The translations under genes and the position numbers were made by a program. From assembly GCA_937923795.1 (NCBI GenBank), contig CALDWI010000037.1, forward strand, positions 26,928-90,927: a DNA stretch of 64,000 nt. The letters are read 5' to 3'. This document shows, piece by piece, positions 49,967 to 59,378 of the stretch. This stretch comes from an uncultured Collinsella sp. (GTDB lineage Bacteria > Actinomycetota > Coriobacteriia > Coriobacteriales > Coriobacteriaceae). Position 1 is the stretch's first letter, and each line of letters starts with the position of its first letter. The notes beneath the pieces were generated by a model that was given only the letters and a program-made list of their open reading frames with translations, was not told the DNA's origin and did no database searches.

Positions 49967-50644
49967 ATGCTGTACGAGTTTTGTGCCGAGAACTTTGAGC
50001 GGGTGCCGGCGGCTATCGATGCCGGTGCAAGGCGTATCGAGCTGTGCGACAACCTTGCCGTCGGTGGCACCACGCCTTCGGCCGGCGTTATCAGCGCTAC
50101 GATCAACTATGCACACGAGCACGATGCACGGGTGATGTGCATGATCCGTCCGCGTGGCGGCGACTTTCACTACAACCAGGACGAGTTGCGTATGATGGAG
50201 ATGGACCTGGGCCTTGCCGTGAGCGCCGGCGTTGACGGCTTGGTCTTTGGCTGCTGCAAGCCCTGCGCTGGCGGATGGGCACTCGACGAGCTTACGTTGG
50301 GCGCCCTCGTGATGGCCGCGGGCTGCGCGACCGAGGAATGCAAGCGTGAGCCCATCGACATCACCTTCCACATGGCATTTGACCAGCTCTCGCCTGAGGC
50401 TCAGCTCGATGCGATTGATACACTTGCCGACTGCGGCGTTACGCGCATCCTCACGCATGGCGGCGCTGCCGGTACGTCGATCGAGGATAATTTTGATCAC
50501 CTGGCTCGTTTAATCGAGTATGCGGGCGATCGTTTGACCATCCTTCCCGGCGGCGGCATCACTACGGCAAATCGCGACACGGTCGCGGCGGCGCTAGGCG
50601 TCTCCGAGCTCCATGGCACCAAGATCGTGCCGCTGGAGGTATAA
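49967..50644 (+). CDS. cutC: CutC family protein (copper homeostasis)
   Basis: A 225-residue TIM-barrel CutC protein. Visible family blocks are LYEFCAENFERVPAAIDAGARRIELCDNLAVGGTTPS, VMCMIRPRGGDFHYNQDE, VDGLVFGCC, FHMAFDQLSPEAQLDAIDTLADCGVTRILTHGG and LPGGGI. CutC was linked to copper handling in E. coli; its direct function is uncertain. GGGG lies about seven bases before ATG 49967. A GalT-like gene follows after three bases, so the two form an operon. Confidence 0.9.
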   Translation: MLYEFCAENFERVPAAIDAGARRIELCDNLAVGGTTPSAGVISATINYAHEHDARVMCMIRPRGGDFHYNQDELRMMEMDLGLAVSAGVDGLVFGCCKPCAGGWALDELTLGALVMAAGCATEECKREPIDITFHMAFDQLSPEAQLDAIDTLADCGVTRILTHGGAAGTSIEDNFDHLARLIEYAGDRLTILPGGGITTANRDTVAAALGVSELHGTKIVPLEV

Positions 50645-50647
50645 CCC

Positions 50648-51448
50648 GTGGCGCTGGTATTTGACGTTCAGCAGGCGAGCGGTAAGCCTGACGATAATCG
50701 TCGCCCTGGCACCGCGTGCCCCTTTTGCGACACGGAGGGGCTTGCCAACATCATCCAGCGCGATGGTGACTGCATCTGGCTCGAGAATAAGTTCAAGACC
50801 CTGCGCGCCACCCGTCAAACCGTGCTGATCGAGTCGGCCGATCACGATGCCGACCTGGTGACCTATGAGCCGGATGAACTCCACCATGTGATGCGGTTTG
50901 CCCTGGGTTGCTGGCAGCAGATGATTGATTCACAGCAGTATCGAAGCGTGCTCATGTACAAGAATAAGGGTCCGCTCTCGGGCGGTAGCCTCGTTCATCC
51001 GCACATGCAGATTGTGGGTTTGGAGCAGGAAGACGGCTACACTTCGCTGACTTCTGCCAATTTCGAAGGCATCAATCTCTGGCAACAGGGGAGAATCGCG
51101 GTCAACATCTCAACCGAACCGATCATGGGGTTCTTTGAGATCAACGTTTCAGCCCCGCAGGGAATCGCTGCCAGCGATGACACGAGAGACCAAGCCGAGG
51201 CGGATCTCTTCGCCGATGCGATCCAGGTAGCTCTGCGCTATATCCTGAACGAGCACCACGGTGGTCGCGCAGAGTCGTATAACCTGTTCTTCTATCACCT
51301 GGGCGGTCGGACCATTGCCAAGGCGCTGCCGCGTTGGGTGGCTTCGCCCTACTTTGTCGGCTATCGTTTGGCCCAGGTCAATGCTGAGACCACGCTCGAT
51401 GTCGATGCGGAGCGACTCCGTGCACATCTGGAGGCGCTCACATCGTAA
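50648..51448 (+). CDS. GalT/HIT-like nucleotidyltransferase, DUF4931 type
   Basis: A 266-residue protein with a zinc knuckle-like CPFC near residue 25, the GalT-type GSLVHPHMQIVGLE (HPH active-site triad in the place of the GalT uridylylated His), and a later HHGGRAESYNLFFYHL. Such proteins belong to the histidine-triad superfamily and transfer or hydrolyse nucleotide monophosphates; DUF4931 members are not well characterised. The GTG start (50648) has GGAGG eight bases upstream at the end of cutC. No other Leloir-pathway gene is nearby, so a galactose role is not supported by context. Confidence 0.8.
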   Translation: MALVFDVQQASGKPDDNRRPGTACPFCDTEGLANIIQRDGDCIWLENKFKTLRATRQTVLIESADHDADLVTYEPDELHHVMRFALGCWQQMIDSQQYRSVLMYKNKGPLSGGSLVHPHMQIVGLEQEDGYTSLTSANFEGINLWQQGRIAVNISTEPIMGFFEINVSAPQGIAASDDTRDQAEADLFADAIQVALRYILNEHHGGRAESYNLFFYHLGGRTIAKALPRWVASPYFVGYRLAQVNAETTLDVDAERLRAHLEALTS

Positions 51449-51475
51449 AGTGAGCGCCCGCACACTGCGGACAGT

Positions 51476-52474
51476 CTAGCGTGCCATGGCGTCGCGGCCG
51501 GCCTCGACCCGCTTGCGCTGGGCGGCGCGCTCCTCGCCGGTTAGACGCTCAAAGAGATGCCCGATAAGCGAGGCGAGTACCTGCTGAAACAGCGTGCCGC
51601 ACATGACGGGGAATACGACTTCGCCCGGAAAGAATTGCGTGGCGATGACGGCGCCCGAAGAGATGTTACGCATGCCGCAGGTAAAGCACATGGTAGCCGT
51701 CTCGCTATATGGCAGATGCAGCGCACGGGCGACCAGAAAACCGATGACAAAGCCGCTGATGGCGAAGGTCAAAATAAAGAGGGCGACTTCCAGGCGCACC
51801 GCGTTCATGTGCAGCACGTACTCGCTCATGGCGGTGGAGTTGGAGGCGATAACGCCCATCATCATGAATTTGCAAGCGGGCGAGAGCGCGGGGGAGAGCT
51901 TCTCGTGTCCCCATCCACGCGTGAGCTCGTTGATCACGATGCCGAGCACGGCGGGGATGGCGATCATAAAGGCCATGTCTTGCATCATGCTCGCCACATC
52001 GATCGAGACGGTGGCACCCAGCAAGAGCTTAAGCGTAAGCGGAATCGTCACAGGGGAGATAACCGAGGACGTCAGGATGATGGTGAGCGCGAGCGGGCCG
52101 TTGCCGCCGAACATGCTGATCCACATAAAAGCGGTGACGGCCACGGGCACGCTGTACTCGAGCACGATGCCGCAGACAAGGTTGGGGTTGGAGCCAAAGA
52201 AGAGTGACCCTATGGCATACGCCGCGATGGGAATAAGCACTGCCGAGACCAGCAGCGCCAGAATCAGGTGCAGCGGACGGTGGAACACCTCGGCTACCTG
52301 GTGAAAAGTGTTGCTGAGCGCGCCCTGAAACGTCATAAAGGCGAAGAGGGCGGGAACAATGGGCTTGAGCACGCCGATCTGCTGGGGAAAGAGCACTCCG
52401 AGCGCCACGCAAATCGGAACGATGATCTGCATATGCCCCGCGAGGAACTTTCCCAGTCCAGCCCATTGCTTCAT
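51476..52474 (-). CDS. BASS-family (bile acid:sodium symporter) transporter
   Basis: A 332-residue membrane protein with about nine to ten spans. BASS-like parts are GALSNTFHQVAEVF, VLEYSVPVAVTAFMWISMFGGNGPLALTIILTSSVISP, NSTAMSEYVLHM, and TMCFTCGMRNISSGAVIATQFFPGEVVFPVMCGTLFQQ. BASS proteins import organic anions with sodium; bile acids are only one option, and pantoate or pyruvate are other possibilities. GGGAGT lies about ten bases before ATG 52474. It diverges from the RecJ-helicase gene across 274 bases. Confidence 0.85.
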   Translation of the reverse strand: MKQWAGLGKFLAGHMQIIVPICVALGVLFPQQIGVLKPIVPALFAFMTFQGALSNTFHQVAEVFHRPLHLILALLVSAVLIPIAAYAIGSLFFGSNPNLVCGIVLEYSVPVAVTAFMWISMFGGNGPLALTIILTSSVISPVTIPLTLKLLLGATVSIDVASMMQDMAFMIAIPAVLGIVINELTRGWGHEKLSPALSPACKFMMMGVIASNSTAMSEYVLHMNAVRLEVALFILTFAISGFVIGFLVARALHLPYSETATMCFTCGMRNISSGAVIATQFFPGEVVFPVMCGTLFQQVLASLIGHLFERLTGEERAAQRKRVEAGRDAMAR

Positions 52475-52634
52475 ATGTCCCGTGACTCCCTTTATCCGCG
52501 AACTCGTTTGTATGGATATGCTAGACGCTCGTATGCGTCCGTGCGGCTGAAACGCTCGATTATTTCGAGGCCATTACCGCCATCGTTTGCCGAAACCGCG
52601 GCGCACCGCGGCGTTTTGCGTCCGTGCCGCACGG

Positions 52635-52640
52635 TATAAT
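52635..52640 (+). promoter_or_regulatory. Consensus -10 box upstream of the RecJ-helicase gene
   Basis: TATAAT at 52635-52640 lies about 110 bases before the start codon. No good -35 hexamer is visible 17 bases upstream, so the promoter may be activator-dependent. Confidence 0.4.
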
Positions 52641-52748
52641 AAATTCGTTCAACAGATCTGCCTGCCGAAGCGGGTATACACAGAGGACTCATCGCTATGA
52701 ACCGTGAGAGGTATCGCGGCGACCTGCCCCTATCGGGGGTGGGCGCCT

Positions 52749-55700
52749 ATGTCATCGCTTAAGACGACGCATCGCTGGGCGGTCGCTCAGCAAAATCCCG
52801 AGCTCGAAAAGGAGCTTTCGGCTGGCCTGGGCATACCCGGGCTGGTGGCGCGCATTATGGTTGCGCACGGCATTACATCCATCGAGGAAGGCCAGCTGTT
52901 TTTGACGCCTTCGCTCGATCGCGACTGGGCCGACCCACTCATTATCCCGGGCATGTCGGTCGTTGCCGACCGCGTCGAGCGCGCTATTCGCAACCACGAG
53001 CACATCGCGGTCTTTGGCGATTTTGACGTTGACGGCATTACGTCGACTTGTCTGTTGACCGAGGCGCTGCGGACGTTTGGCGCCAATGTCACGCCGTTTA
53101 TCCCGCATCGCTTTGACGAAGGATACGGCCTGTCGCGTGCGGCACTCGACCGCGTCAACGAGCTCGCCCAACCCAACCTGATTGTGACCGTCGATAACGG
53201 CATTGCCGCCAAGGAAGAGGTCTCCTATCTGGAGAGCCTGGGGATCGATTTGGTGGTCACGGACCATCACGAGCCGTCCGACCAGGTGCCGCAGGGCGTG
53301 CCCCTGACCGACCCTAAGCTCGAGGACGAGGGCCCCTCGCGCGAGCTTGCCGGTGCCGGCGTGGCACTCAAACTGGTGCAGGTCCTGGGCGAGCGTTTGG
53401 GCAAGCCGTCGTATTGGCGTTCGCTGATAGAGGTCGCGGCGCTGGGCACCGTGTCCGACATGATGCCGCTCACGCCCGAGAATCGCGCACTGGTCGCCGA
53501 GGGCATCCAGCAGATGCGCGTGACGGCCCGTCCCGGCTATATTGCGCTTGCCGCACTTGCCAAGGCCGACCTTTCTACCATTACGGCCGACGGCCTGTCA
53601 TTCTCGCTCATTCCCCGCTTAAACGCTGCCGGCCGCATGGCCGATCCCAAGCTGGCGCTCGACTTGCTGCTTGCCCGCGATCCCATCGAGGCGAGCGCAC
53701 TGGCCGCCGAGCTCGAGGAGATTAACCGCCAGCGCCGTGAGATCGAGGCGGAGCTTACGCGCGATGCCATGGCAAAGGTCGAGGAGACCTATGACGGCGG
53801 TCGCGCAATCGTCGTGGGTGGCGAGGGCTGGCACGAGGGCGTCAAGGGTATCGTAGCGAGCCGCCTGACCAACCGTTATCACGTGCCGGCGCTGCTGTTC
53901 TCGATCGAAGACGGTATCGCTCGCGGTTCGGGTCGCTCGGTGGGCAAGGTCAACCTGTTCGACGCCGTCGAGCGCTGTTCCGACCTGCTGATTCGTCGCG
54001 GCGGACACGCCGGTGCGGTGGGCGTGACCATCGAGGCGTCCAAGCTCGATGAATTCCGCCGTCGCCTTTCCGCCGTGCTATCGGAGCTTCCCGCCGAGGA
54101 CTTTGAAGACACCGACGAGGTTGCCGCCACCGTCGACCTTTCCGAGCTGAATATCGAGACTATAGAGCAGATTTCCCGTCTTGAGCCGTTTGGCCAGGGC
54201 AATAAGGTGCCGCTGCTGGCCGCCGAGGGCGTGACGATGTGCGATCGCGCCGTGGTGGGCAAGACGGGCGAGCACATGCGCTTCGTGGCTACGGATGGCG
54301 CTGCGAGCGTTCCGGCCATTATGTTCCGCGTGCCGCAAATCGATAAGCTCATCAACTGCGATAGCGCCGTCGACGTGGTGTTCGAGGCCGTGGCCGAGCA
54401 TTGGCAGGGGCGTGTGAAGCCCAAGCTCATGGTCAAAGATGTCTTGGTGCGCGATACCACGGCGCGAGGCTTTGACGATCCGGCGTGCGAGCTTCGTCGC
54501 GGCGTGCAGCCGGCGGATTCTGGCCTGCGCCTGGAGTCGCGTAAGCGCGAGACGCTCGCCCAGCTTTCCTATACCGAGCTCACGCGCTCGCTTATCCATA
54601 GCTTTATCGGATCGAACCAGCCGCACCGCGCGCAGGTTGAGGCGCTCGACGCCTTGGCCGATCACCAGAGTGTCTTGGCGGTTATGGGAACGGGCCGCGG
54701 CAAGTCTCTTATCTTCCATGTGCATGCCGCGCGTGAGGCGGTGCTTCGCGGGCGTGCGAGCATCTTTGTCTATCCGCTGCGTGCGCTTGTTGCCGACCAG
54801 GCCTATCACCTCTCGTCGACGATGGCGGCGCTTGGCATTGGTGTTGGCGTGCTGACCGGCGAGACCGTGGAGGCCGCACGCGATGACGTGTTCGCCGGCC
54901 TAGCTTCGGGCCGCACCGGTATCGTGCTCACGACACCCGAGTTCCTGTCTATCCACCGTGACCGTTTCGCGCGTTCGGGCCGCATCGGCTTTGTCGTTAT
55001 CGATGAGGCGCACCACGCCGGCCTTGCCAAGGGCGGCGACCGTAGCGCCTATCTCGACATGCCCGATATCCTCAAAGCCCTGGGCGACCCGGTCGTTATG
55101 GCTGCGACGGCCACCGCGACGGCTCCGGTCGTGGCCGAGCTTGCCCGCATGTTGCCGATCACTCACACGGTGGTTGACGAGACGGTGCGCGAGAACCTGC
55201 AGCTCGAGGACGACCGCGACCTTGCGAGCCGCGAGAACCGTTTGGTGTCGATCGTGGCGACGGGGGAGAAGACCGTCATTTACGTCAATTCGCGTGATCA
55301 GTCCGTGGCGCTTGCCAAGACACTACGCAAACGCGTTCCCGACTGTGCGACCCGTATCGCGTTCTATAACGCTGGCCTTACGCGCACCGACCGCCATCGC
55401 GTAGAGGAGGCGTTTCGAGACGGCAGCCTCAGCTGCATCGTCTCGACATCCGCCTTTGGCGAGGGCGTCAACCTGCCCGATATTCGCCATGTCGTGCTCT
55501 ATCACATGCCGTTTGGCGGCATTGAGTTTAACCAGATGAGCGGCCGCGCCGGTCGCGATGGCCAGCCCGCCGTGATCCATCTACTCTATTCGTCGCGCGA
55601 CGCCCGTATTAACGAGCGCCTACTCGACTGCTATGCGCCCGAGCGCGACGAGCTTGTCACGCTCTATCGCGCGCTGCAGACCATGTGGCGCTCCAACCGC

Positions 55701-56036
55701 GGCAAGACCGGGGACGATTCCTTTAGTGCGAGCGATATCGACATCGCGCAGATGTGCCTTGCCATCGATGCTCGCACGCCGGTCGACGAGCGCTCGGTGG
55801 AAAGTGGCCTGGGAATCTTCGAAGAGCTTGGTTTCTGTCGCGTTTCGGGGTTTGACGACACTCGTCGTATCGCGATGGCCGAAAACCCCGGCCGCGTGCA
55901 ATTGAGCAGGTCAATTCGCTATTTGGAGGGCTTGCGCTCGCGCATGGAGTTCTCGGCTTTCCGGAGCTGGGCGCTCGATTCGTGCGCTTCTGATATGCTA
56001 GCCAAAGTTAACCGCCCGATCGTACCGCGGGCCTAG
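52749..56036 (+). CDS. recJ: RecJ single-strand exonuclease fused to a RecQ-like helicase
   Basis: A 1095-residue two-part protein. Residues 1-570 are a full RecJ: DFDVDGITS (91-99), DNGIAAKEE, DHHEPSD (172-178, DHH motif), the DHHA1 part GIVASRLTNRYHVPALLFS and GRSVGKVNLFDAVE.. with GGHAGAVG, then an OB-fold end. Residues about 615-1095 are a superfamily 2 helicase: GTGRGKS (647-653), DEAH (752-755), ATATAT, AFGEGVNLPDIRHVV and FNQMSGRAGRDG. RecJ degrades 5' single-stranded ends opened by RecQ in repair, so the fusion puts both steps in one chain. ATG 52749 has GGGGGTGG upstream. Confidence 0.92.
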   Translation: MSSLKTTHRWAVAQQNPELEKELSAGLGIPGLVARIMVAHGITSIEEGQLFLTPSLDRDWADPLIIPGMSVVADRVERAIRNHEHIAVFGDFDVDGITSTCLLTEALRTFGANVTPFIPHRFDEGYGLSRAALDRVNELAQPNLIVTVDNGIAAKEEVSYLESLGIDLVVTDHHEPSDQVPQGVPLTDPKLEDEGPSRELAGAGVALKLVQVLGERLGKPSYWRSLIEVAALGTVSDMMPLTPENRALVAEGIQQMRVTARPGYIALAALAKADLSTITADGLSFSLIPRLNAAGRMADPKLALDLLLARDPIEASALAAELEEINRQRREIEAELTRDAMAKVEETYDGGRAIVVGGEGWHEGVKGIVASRLTNRYHVPALLFSIEDGIARGSGRSVGKVNLFDAVERCSDLLIRRGGHAGAVGVTIEASKLDEFRRRLSAVLSELPAEDFEDTDEVAATVDLSELNIETIEQISRLEPFGQGNKVPLLAAEGVTMCDRAVVGKTGEHMRFVATDGAASVPAIMFRVPQIDKLINCDSAVDVVFEAVAEHWQGRVKPKLMVKDVLVRDTTARGFDDPACELRRGVQPADSGLRLESRKRETLAQLSYTELTRSLIHSFIGSNQPHRAQVEALDALADHQSVLAVMGTGRGKSLIFHVHAAREAVLRGRASIFVYPLRALVADQAYHLSSTMAALGIGVGVLTGETVEAARDDVFAGLASGRTGIVLTTPEFLSIHRDRFARSGRIGFVVIDEAHHAGLAKGGDRSAYLDMPDILKALGDPVVMAATATATAPVVAELARMLPITHTVVDETVRENLQLEDDRDLASRENRLVSIVATGEKTVIYVNSRDQSVALAKTLRKRVPDCATRIAFYNAGLTRTDRHRVEEAFRDGSLSCIVSTSAFGEGVNLPDIRHVVLYHMPFGGIEFNQMSGRAGRDGQPAVIHLLYSSRDARINERLLDCYAPERDELVTLYRALQTMWRSNRGKTGDDSFSASDIDIAQMCLAIDARTPVDERSVESGLGIFEELGFCRVSGFDDTRRIAMAENPGRVQLSRSIRYLEGLRSRMEFSAFRSWALDSCASDMLAKVNRPIVPRA

Positions 56037-56051
56037 GGGAAGGGGACCTCG

Positions 56052-58412
56052 ATGGATGCCGCAGCCCGTACCGCCCATGATTCCACCCTCCAGCCGTTTT
56101 CGGAGATGGAGCACTATAAGCATGCCGATGAGCTGCCGCCCGAGATTATGGCGGACAGCTACGACAAGCTGGAGCGTCTGTGCCTCAAATATATGAATGA
56201 GGATGACTTCTCCAAGGTGGAGCAGGCCTACTGCTTTGCTGCCGAGAAGCATTGCAACCAAAAGCGGCGCTCGGGTGAGATGTACATTAACCATCCTGTC
56301 GAGGTGGCTATCATTCTGGCAGACCTCAAGATGGACTGCGACGTGGTGTGTGCCGCGCTGCTGCACGATACCGTCGAGGACACCGAGACCTCGCTCGCCG
56401 ATGTTTCCGGCCTGTTTGGCGAAACCGTTGCTGAGCTCGTCGATGGCGTGACCAAGCTCACCAACATCGAAGTCGACAGCATGGACGAGAAACAGGCCCT
56501 CACGCTGCGCAAGATGTTCCTCGCCATGTCCAAGGACATTCGTGTCATCATCGTTAAACTTGCCGACCGTCTGCACAACATGCGTACGCTGGCGGCCCTG
56601 CGCGAGGATCGTCGCCTGTTTAAGGCTCGCGAGACCATGGACGTGTACGCGCCTTTGGCCGACCGCCTGGGCATGAGCTCTATTAAGTGGGAGCTCGAGG
56701 ACCTGTCCTTCTTCTACCTGGAGCCCGATGCCTACCAGCGCATCGCGCGCATGGTGGCTGAGTCGCGCGAGGTCCGCGAGCGCTACCTTGCCGAGACCAT
56801 CAAGACGCTCACTGACGAACTCAACCGCATTGGTCTGGAGGACTTCCAGATCAACGGCCGTTCCAAGCACTATTGGTCCATCTACCAAAAGATGAAGCGC
56901 AAGGGCAAGGAGTTCTCCGAGATCTACGACCTGGTGGCGCTGCGTGTTATTACCCATTCGGTGCGCGATTGCTACTCCACGCTCGGTGCGGTGCATACGC
57001 TGTGGCATCCCATGCCTGGTCGCTTTAAAGACTATATCGCCATGCCCAAGGTCAATAACTACCAGTCGCTCCACACGACGGTCATCGGCCCTACGGCTCG
57101 TCCGCTCGAGATTCAGATTCGAACCTACGAGATGCATGAGCAGGCCGAGTACGGCATTGCCGCTCACTGGCTATATAAGAAGTCGGGCGGATCGTCTGCT
57201 TCCAAGACCAATGACGCTCAACGTTTGGACGACCAGATCAACTGGCTCAAGCATTCGCTCGATTGGGCGGCTTCCGACGAGATCACCGATGCCAAGGAAT
57301 ACCTGCACTCGCTGAAGGTCGATCTGTTCGATCAGGAGATCTTTGTCTTCACGCCCAAAGGCGAGGTCATGGCGCTTCGTGCCGGCTCCACGCCGCTCGA
57401 CTTTGCCTATGCCGTTCACACCGAGGTGGGAAACCATTGCGTCGGCGCTAAAATCAACGGTGCGGTGGCTCCGCTCACGCACGAGATTAAGACGGGTGAC
57501 CGTGTCGAGATCCTGACTAACAAGAGTTCCAAGCCGTCGCGTGATTGGCTCAAGATCGTTAAGACACCTTCCGCCAAGTCAAAGATCCGCCGCTATTTTG
57601 CCGCTGCGACCAAGGACGACGATGCTGCCGCCGGCCGCGATATCCTGGCCAAGGACCTGCGTAAGCGTGGCTATGGCATTTCTACGCCGCGCTCCACGCG
57701 TGCGCTCAACGCCGTGGCGGAGCAGTTTAACTTCAAGCAGCTCGAGGACCTGTTTGCCGCCGTCGGCGCCGGCAAGGTTGCCCCGCGCGCTGTGGGCAAT
57801 AAGGTCGAGCAAATCTTGGATCCCAAGCCCGAGGAACAGCTCACCAAGGCCGAGGCTATCGCCGAGGTCGTGAAGCAGCCCGCTCGCGGCTCCAACCGCA
57901 AGCCGCAAAAGCGCGGCAAGAGCGCCAGTAACGGCATTATCGTCAAAGGCGAGAGCAACAGCGGCCTGCTGGTCCGTCTGGCTCATTGCTGCAACCCCGT
58001 GACGGGCGACGACATCGTCGGCTTCATCACGCGCGGTCGTGGCGTTTCGGTGCATCGCGCCAACTGCCCTAACGTCAAGGGTCTTATGGAACATCCCGAG
58101 CGCATGATCGATGTGGAGTGGGACGGCGCTGCCGACACCCTCTTCCAGGTCGAGATCGTGGTCGAGTGCCTGGACCGCATGGGCCTGCTCAAGGATGTCA
58201 CCATTGCCATTGGCGATGCGGGCGGTAATATCCTTTCTGCCGCCACGTCGACCAACCGCGAGGGTATTGCGACCCTGCGCTTCATGGTCGAGATCTCGGA
58301 CGCGAGCGGTCTGGATCCGCTGCTGGCTTCCATCAGCAGTGTCGATTCGGTCTACGACGCTCGCCGTCTTATGCCCGGCGAAGGCGGAGCTCAGCTCAAG
58401 CGTCGTGTGTAG
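56052..58412 (+). CDS. rel: Bifunctional (p)ppGpp synthetase/hydrolase Rel
   Basis: A 786-residue long RSH. The hydrolase domain has H81 and HDTVEDT (H105, D106) and NMRTL; the synthetase has IYDLVALRVI and RFKDYIAMPKVNNYQSLHTTV (324-344), of the RxKD type of bifunctional enzymes. A TGS domain (about 410-475, IFVFTPKGEVMALRAGSTPLDFAYAVHTEVG), a helical part, a zinc-finger-like HCCNPVTGDDIVGFITRGRGVSVHRANCPN and a C-terminal ACT domain follow. Both catalytic sites look intact. It responds to uncharged tRNA on ribosomes. GGGGAC lies close upstream; the recJ fusion gene ends 15 bases before. Confidence 0.95.
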   Translation: MDAAARTAHDSTLQPFSEMEHYKHADELPPEIMADSYDKLERLCLKYMNEDDFSKVEQAYCFAAEKHCNQKRRSGEMYINHPVEVAIILADLKMDCDVVCAALLHDTVEDTETSLADVSGLFGETVAELVDGVTKLTNIEVDSMDEKQALTLRKMFLAMSKDIRVIIVKLADRLHNMRTLAALREDRRLFKARETMDVYAPLADRLGMSSIKWELEDLSFFYLEPDAYQRIARMVAESREVRERYLAETIKTLTDELNRIGLEDFQINGRSKHYWSIYQKMKRKGKEFSEIYDLVALRVITHSVRDCYSTLGAVHTLWHPMPGRFKDYIAMPKVNNYQSLHTTVIGPTARPLEIQIRTYEMHEQAEYGIAAHWLYKKSGGSSASKTNDAQRLDDQINWLKHSLDWAASDEITDAKEYLHSLKVDLFDQEIFVFTPKGEVMALRAGSTPLDFAYAVHTEVGNHCVGAKINGAVAPLTHEIKTGDRVEILTNKSSKPSRDWLKIVKTPSAKSKIRRYFAAATKDDDAAAGRDILAKDLRKRGYGISTPRSTRALNAVAEQFNFKQLEDLFAAVGAGKVAPRAVGNKVEQILDPKPEEQLTKAEAIAEVVKQPARGSNRKPQKRGKSASNGIIVKGESNSGLLVRLAHCCNPVTGDDIVGFITRGRGVSVHRANCPNVKGLMEHPERMIDVEWDGAADTLFQVEIVVECLDRMGLLKDVTIAIGDAGGNILSAATSTNREGIATLRFMVEISDASGLDPLLASISSVDSVYDARRLMPGEGGAQLKRRV

Positions 58413-58445
58413 GTGCGAGAGCCTCTCAGCATCATAGATATTGGT

Positions 58446-58483
58446 TACGTTCGAGGCATCGTTTGGTGCCTCGAACGTATTTT
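58446..58483 (+). terminator. Terminator of rel, abutting the next ribosome site
   Basis: Perfect 13-base stem TACGTTCGAGGCA/TGCCTCGAACGTA (58446-58458, 58467-58479) followed by four T. Only two bases separate it from the AAGGAGGG (58486-58493) of the MBL gene, so read-through would be the source of that mRNA unless a promoter lies in the hairpin. Confidence 0.85.
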
Positions 58484-58500
58484 AGAAGGAGGGTATGCGC

Positions 58501-59184
58501 ATGGGCGATATGACTTTGGACCTGACACCCCGAGGTTCGGCTTCGATTGAGGCGCTCGTCAACGGCCCCATTCAGACCAACAGTTACGCCGTGATTTCGA
58601 ATGACGAGTGCTTAATCGTCGATCCGGCGTGGGAGGGCGAGCGTCTTGTGGAGCATATCCGCACCGCGCATCCTGAGGTGCGCGTACTCGGCTCTGTCTG
58701 CACGCACGGTCATGCCGACCATGTTGGCGGGGTTGCCGGGGTTCGAGCTGTCGTTGGCGACGGCGCGCTATATGAGTTGTGCGCTAAGGACGTGACGGTA
58801 CCTCGCGCAAATATCGAGGAGCAGCGCACCATGTGGGGTATCGAGACACCCGATCCGGGTGAGCCGACGCGTTTGCTTGCCGAGGGCGATACAATCGAGG
58901 TGGGCGACGTCTGCCTGCAGGTGATCGAGACGCCGGGGCATACGCCGGGCGGCATCGTCCTGTTCGCCGCGACCGAGCAGGGGAACATCGCCTTTGTGGG
59001 CGACACGCTTTTCCCGGGCAGCCACGGTCGTACCGATCTTTCCGGCGGTGACGAGGCAGCGATTATGCGCTCGCTCTCCAAACTTGCCAAGACGCTTCCG
59101 CCCGATACCGTTTGCTTGACGGGCCATGGCGATTCGACCACGATGGCGCGCGAACTTATGCAGAATCCGTTTATGCAGATGTAG
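58501..59184 (+). CDS. Metallo-beta-lactamase-fold hydrolase (glyoxalase II-like)
   Basis: A 227-residue MBL-fold protein. The metal motif THGHADHVGG, GHTPGG, the bridging Asp in VGDTLFPGSHGRTDL, and a final LTGHGDSTT are in order. The sequence is closest to the small YcbL-type glyoxalase II-like hydrolases that cleave thioesters. ATG 58501 is preferred; AAGGAGGG ends seven bases before it, whereas ATG 58495 is only one base from the site. It has a terminator directly in front and the class II aldolase gene about 195 bases behind. Confidence 0.88.
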   Translation: MGDMTLDLTPRGSASIEALVNGPIQTNSYAVISNDECLIVDPAWEGERLVEHIRTAHPEVRVLGSVCTHGHADHVGGVAGVRAVVGDGALYELCAKDVTVPRANIEEQRTMWGIETPDPGEPTRLLAEGDTIEVGDVCLQVIETPGHTPGGIVLFAATEQGNIAFVGDTLFPGSHGRTDLSGGDEAAIMRSLSKLAKTLPPDTVCLTGHGDSTTMARELMQNPFMQM

Positions 59185-59378
59185 GCTCGAAGCCGTCTTT
59201 CGAACCACGAAGACCGCTCAATCGTCAAGCTATTTTCCCCAGTGGGTCGATTCTGTGGGGCAAACGGTCAAAATTTGTCCAATCGGATGGTATTCGTGAA
59301 CAAACGAACGTTTATGCTCGGGTATGTCGTGGTAAAATCTCAGGCGTTATCGGAGCAACCTTACAGGAGGTTTCTTTT

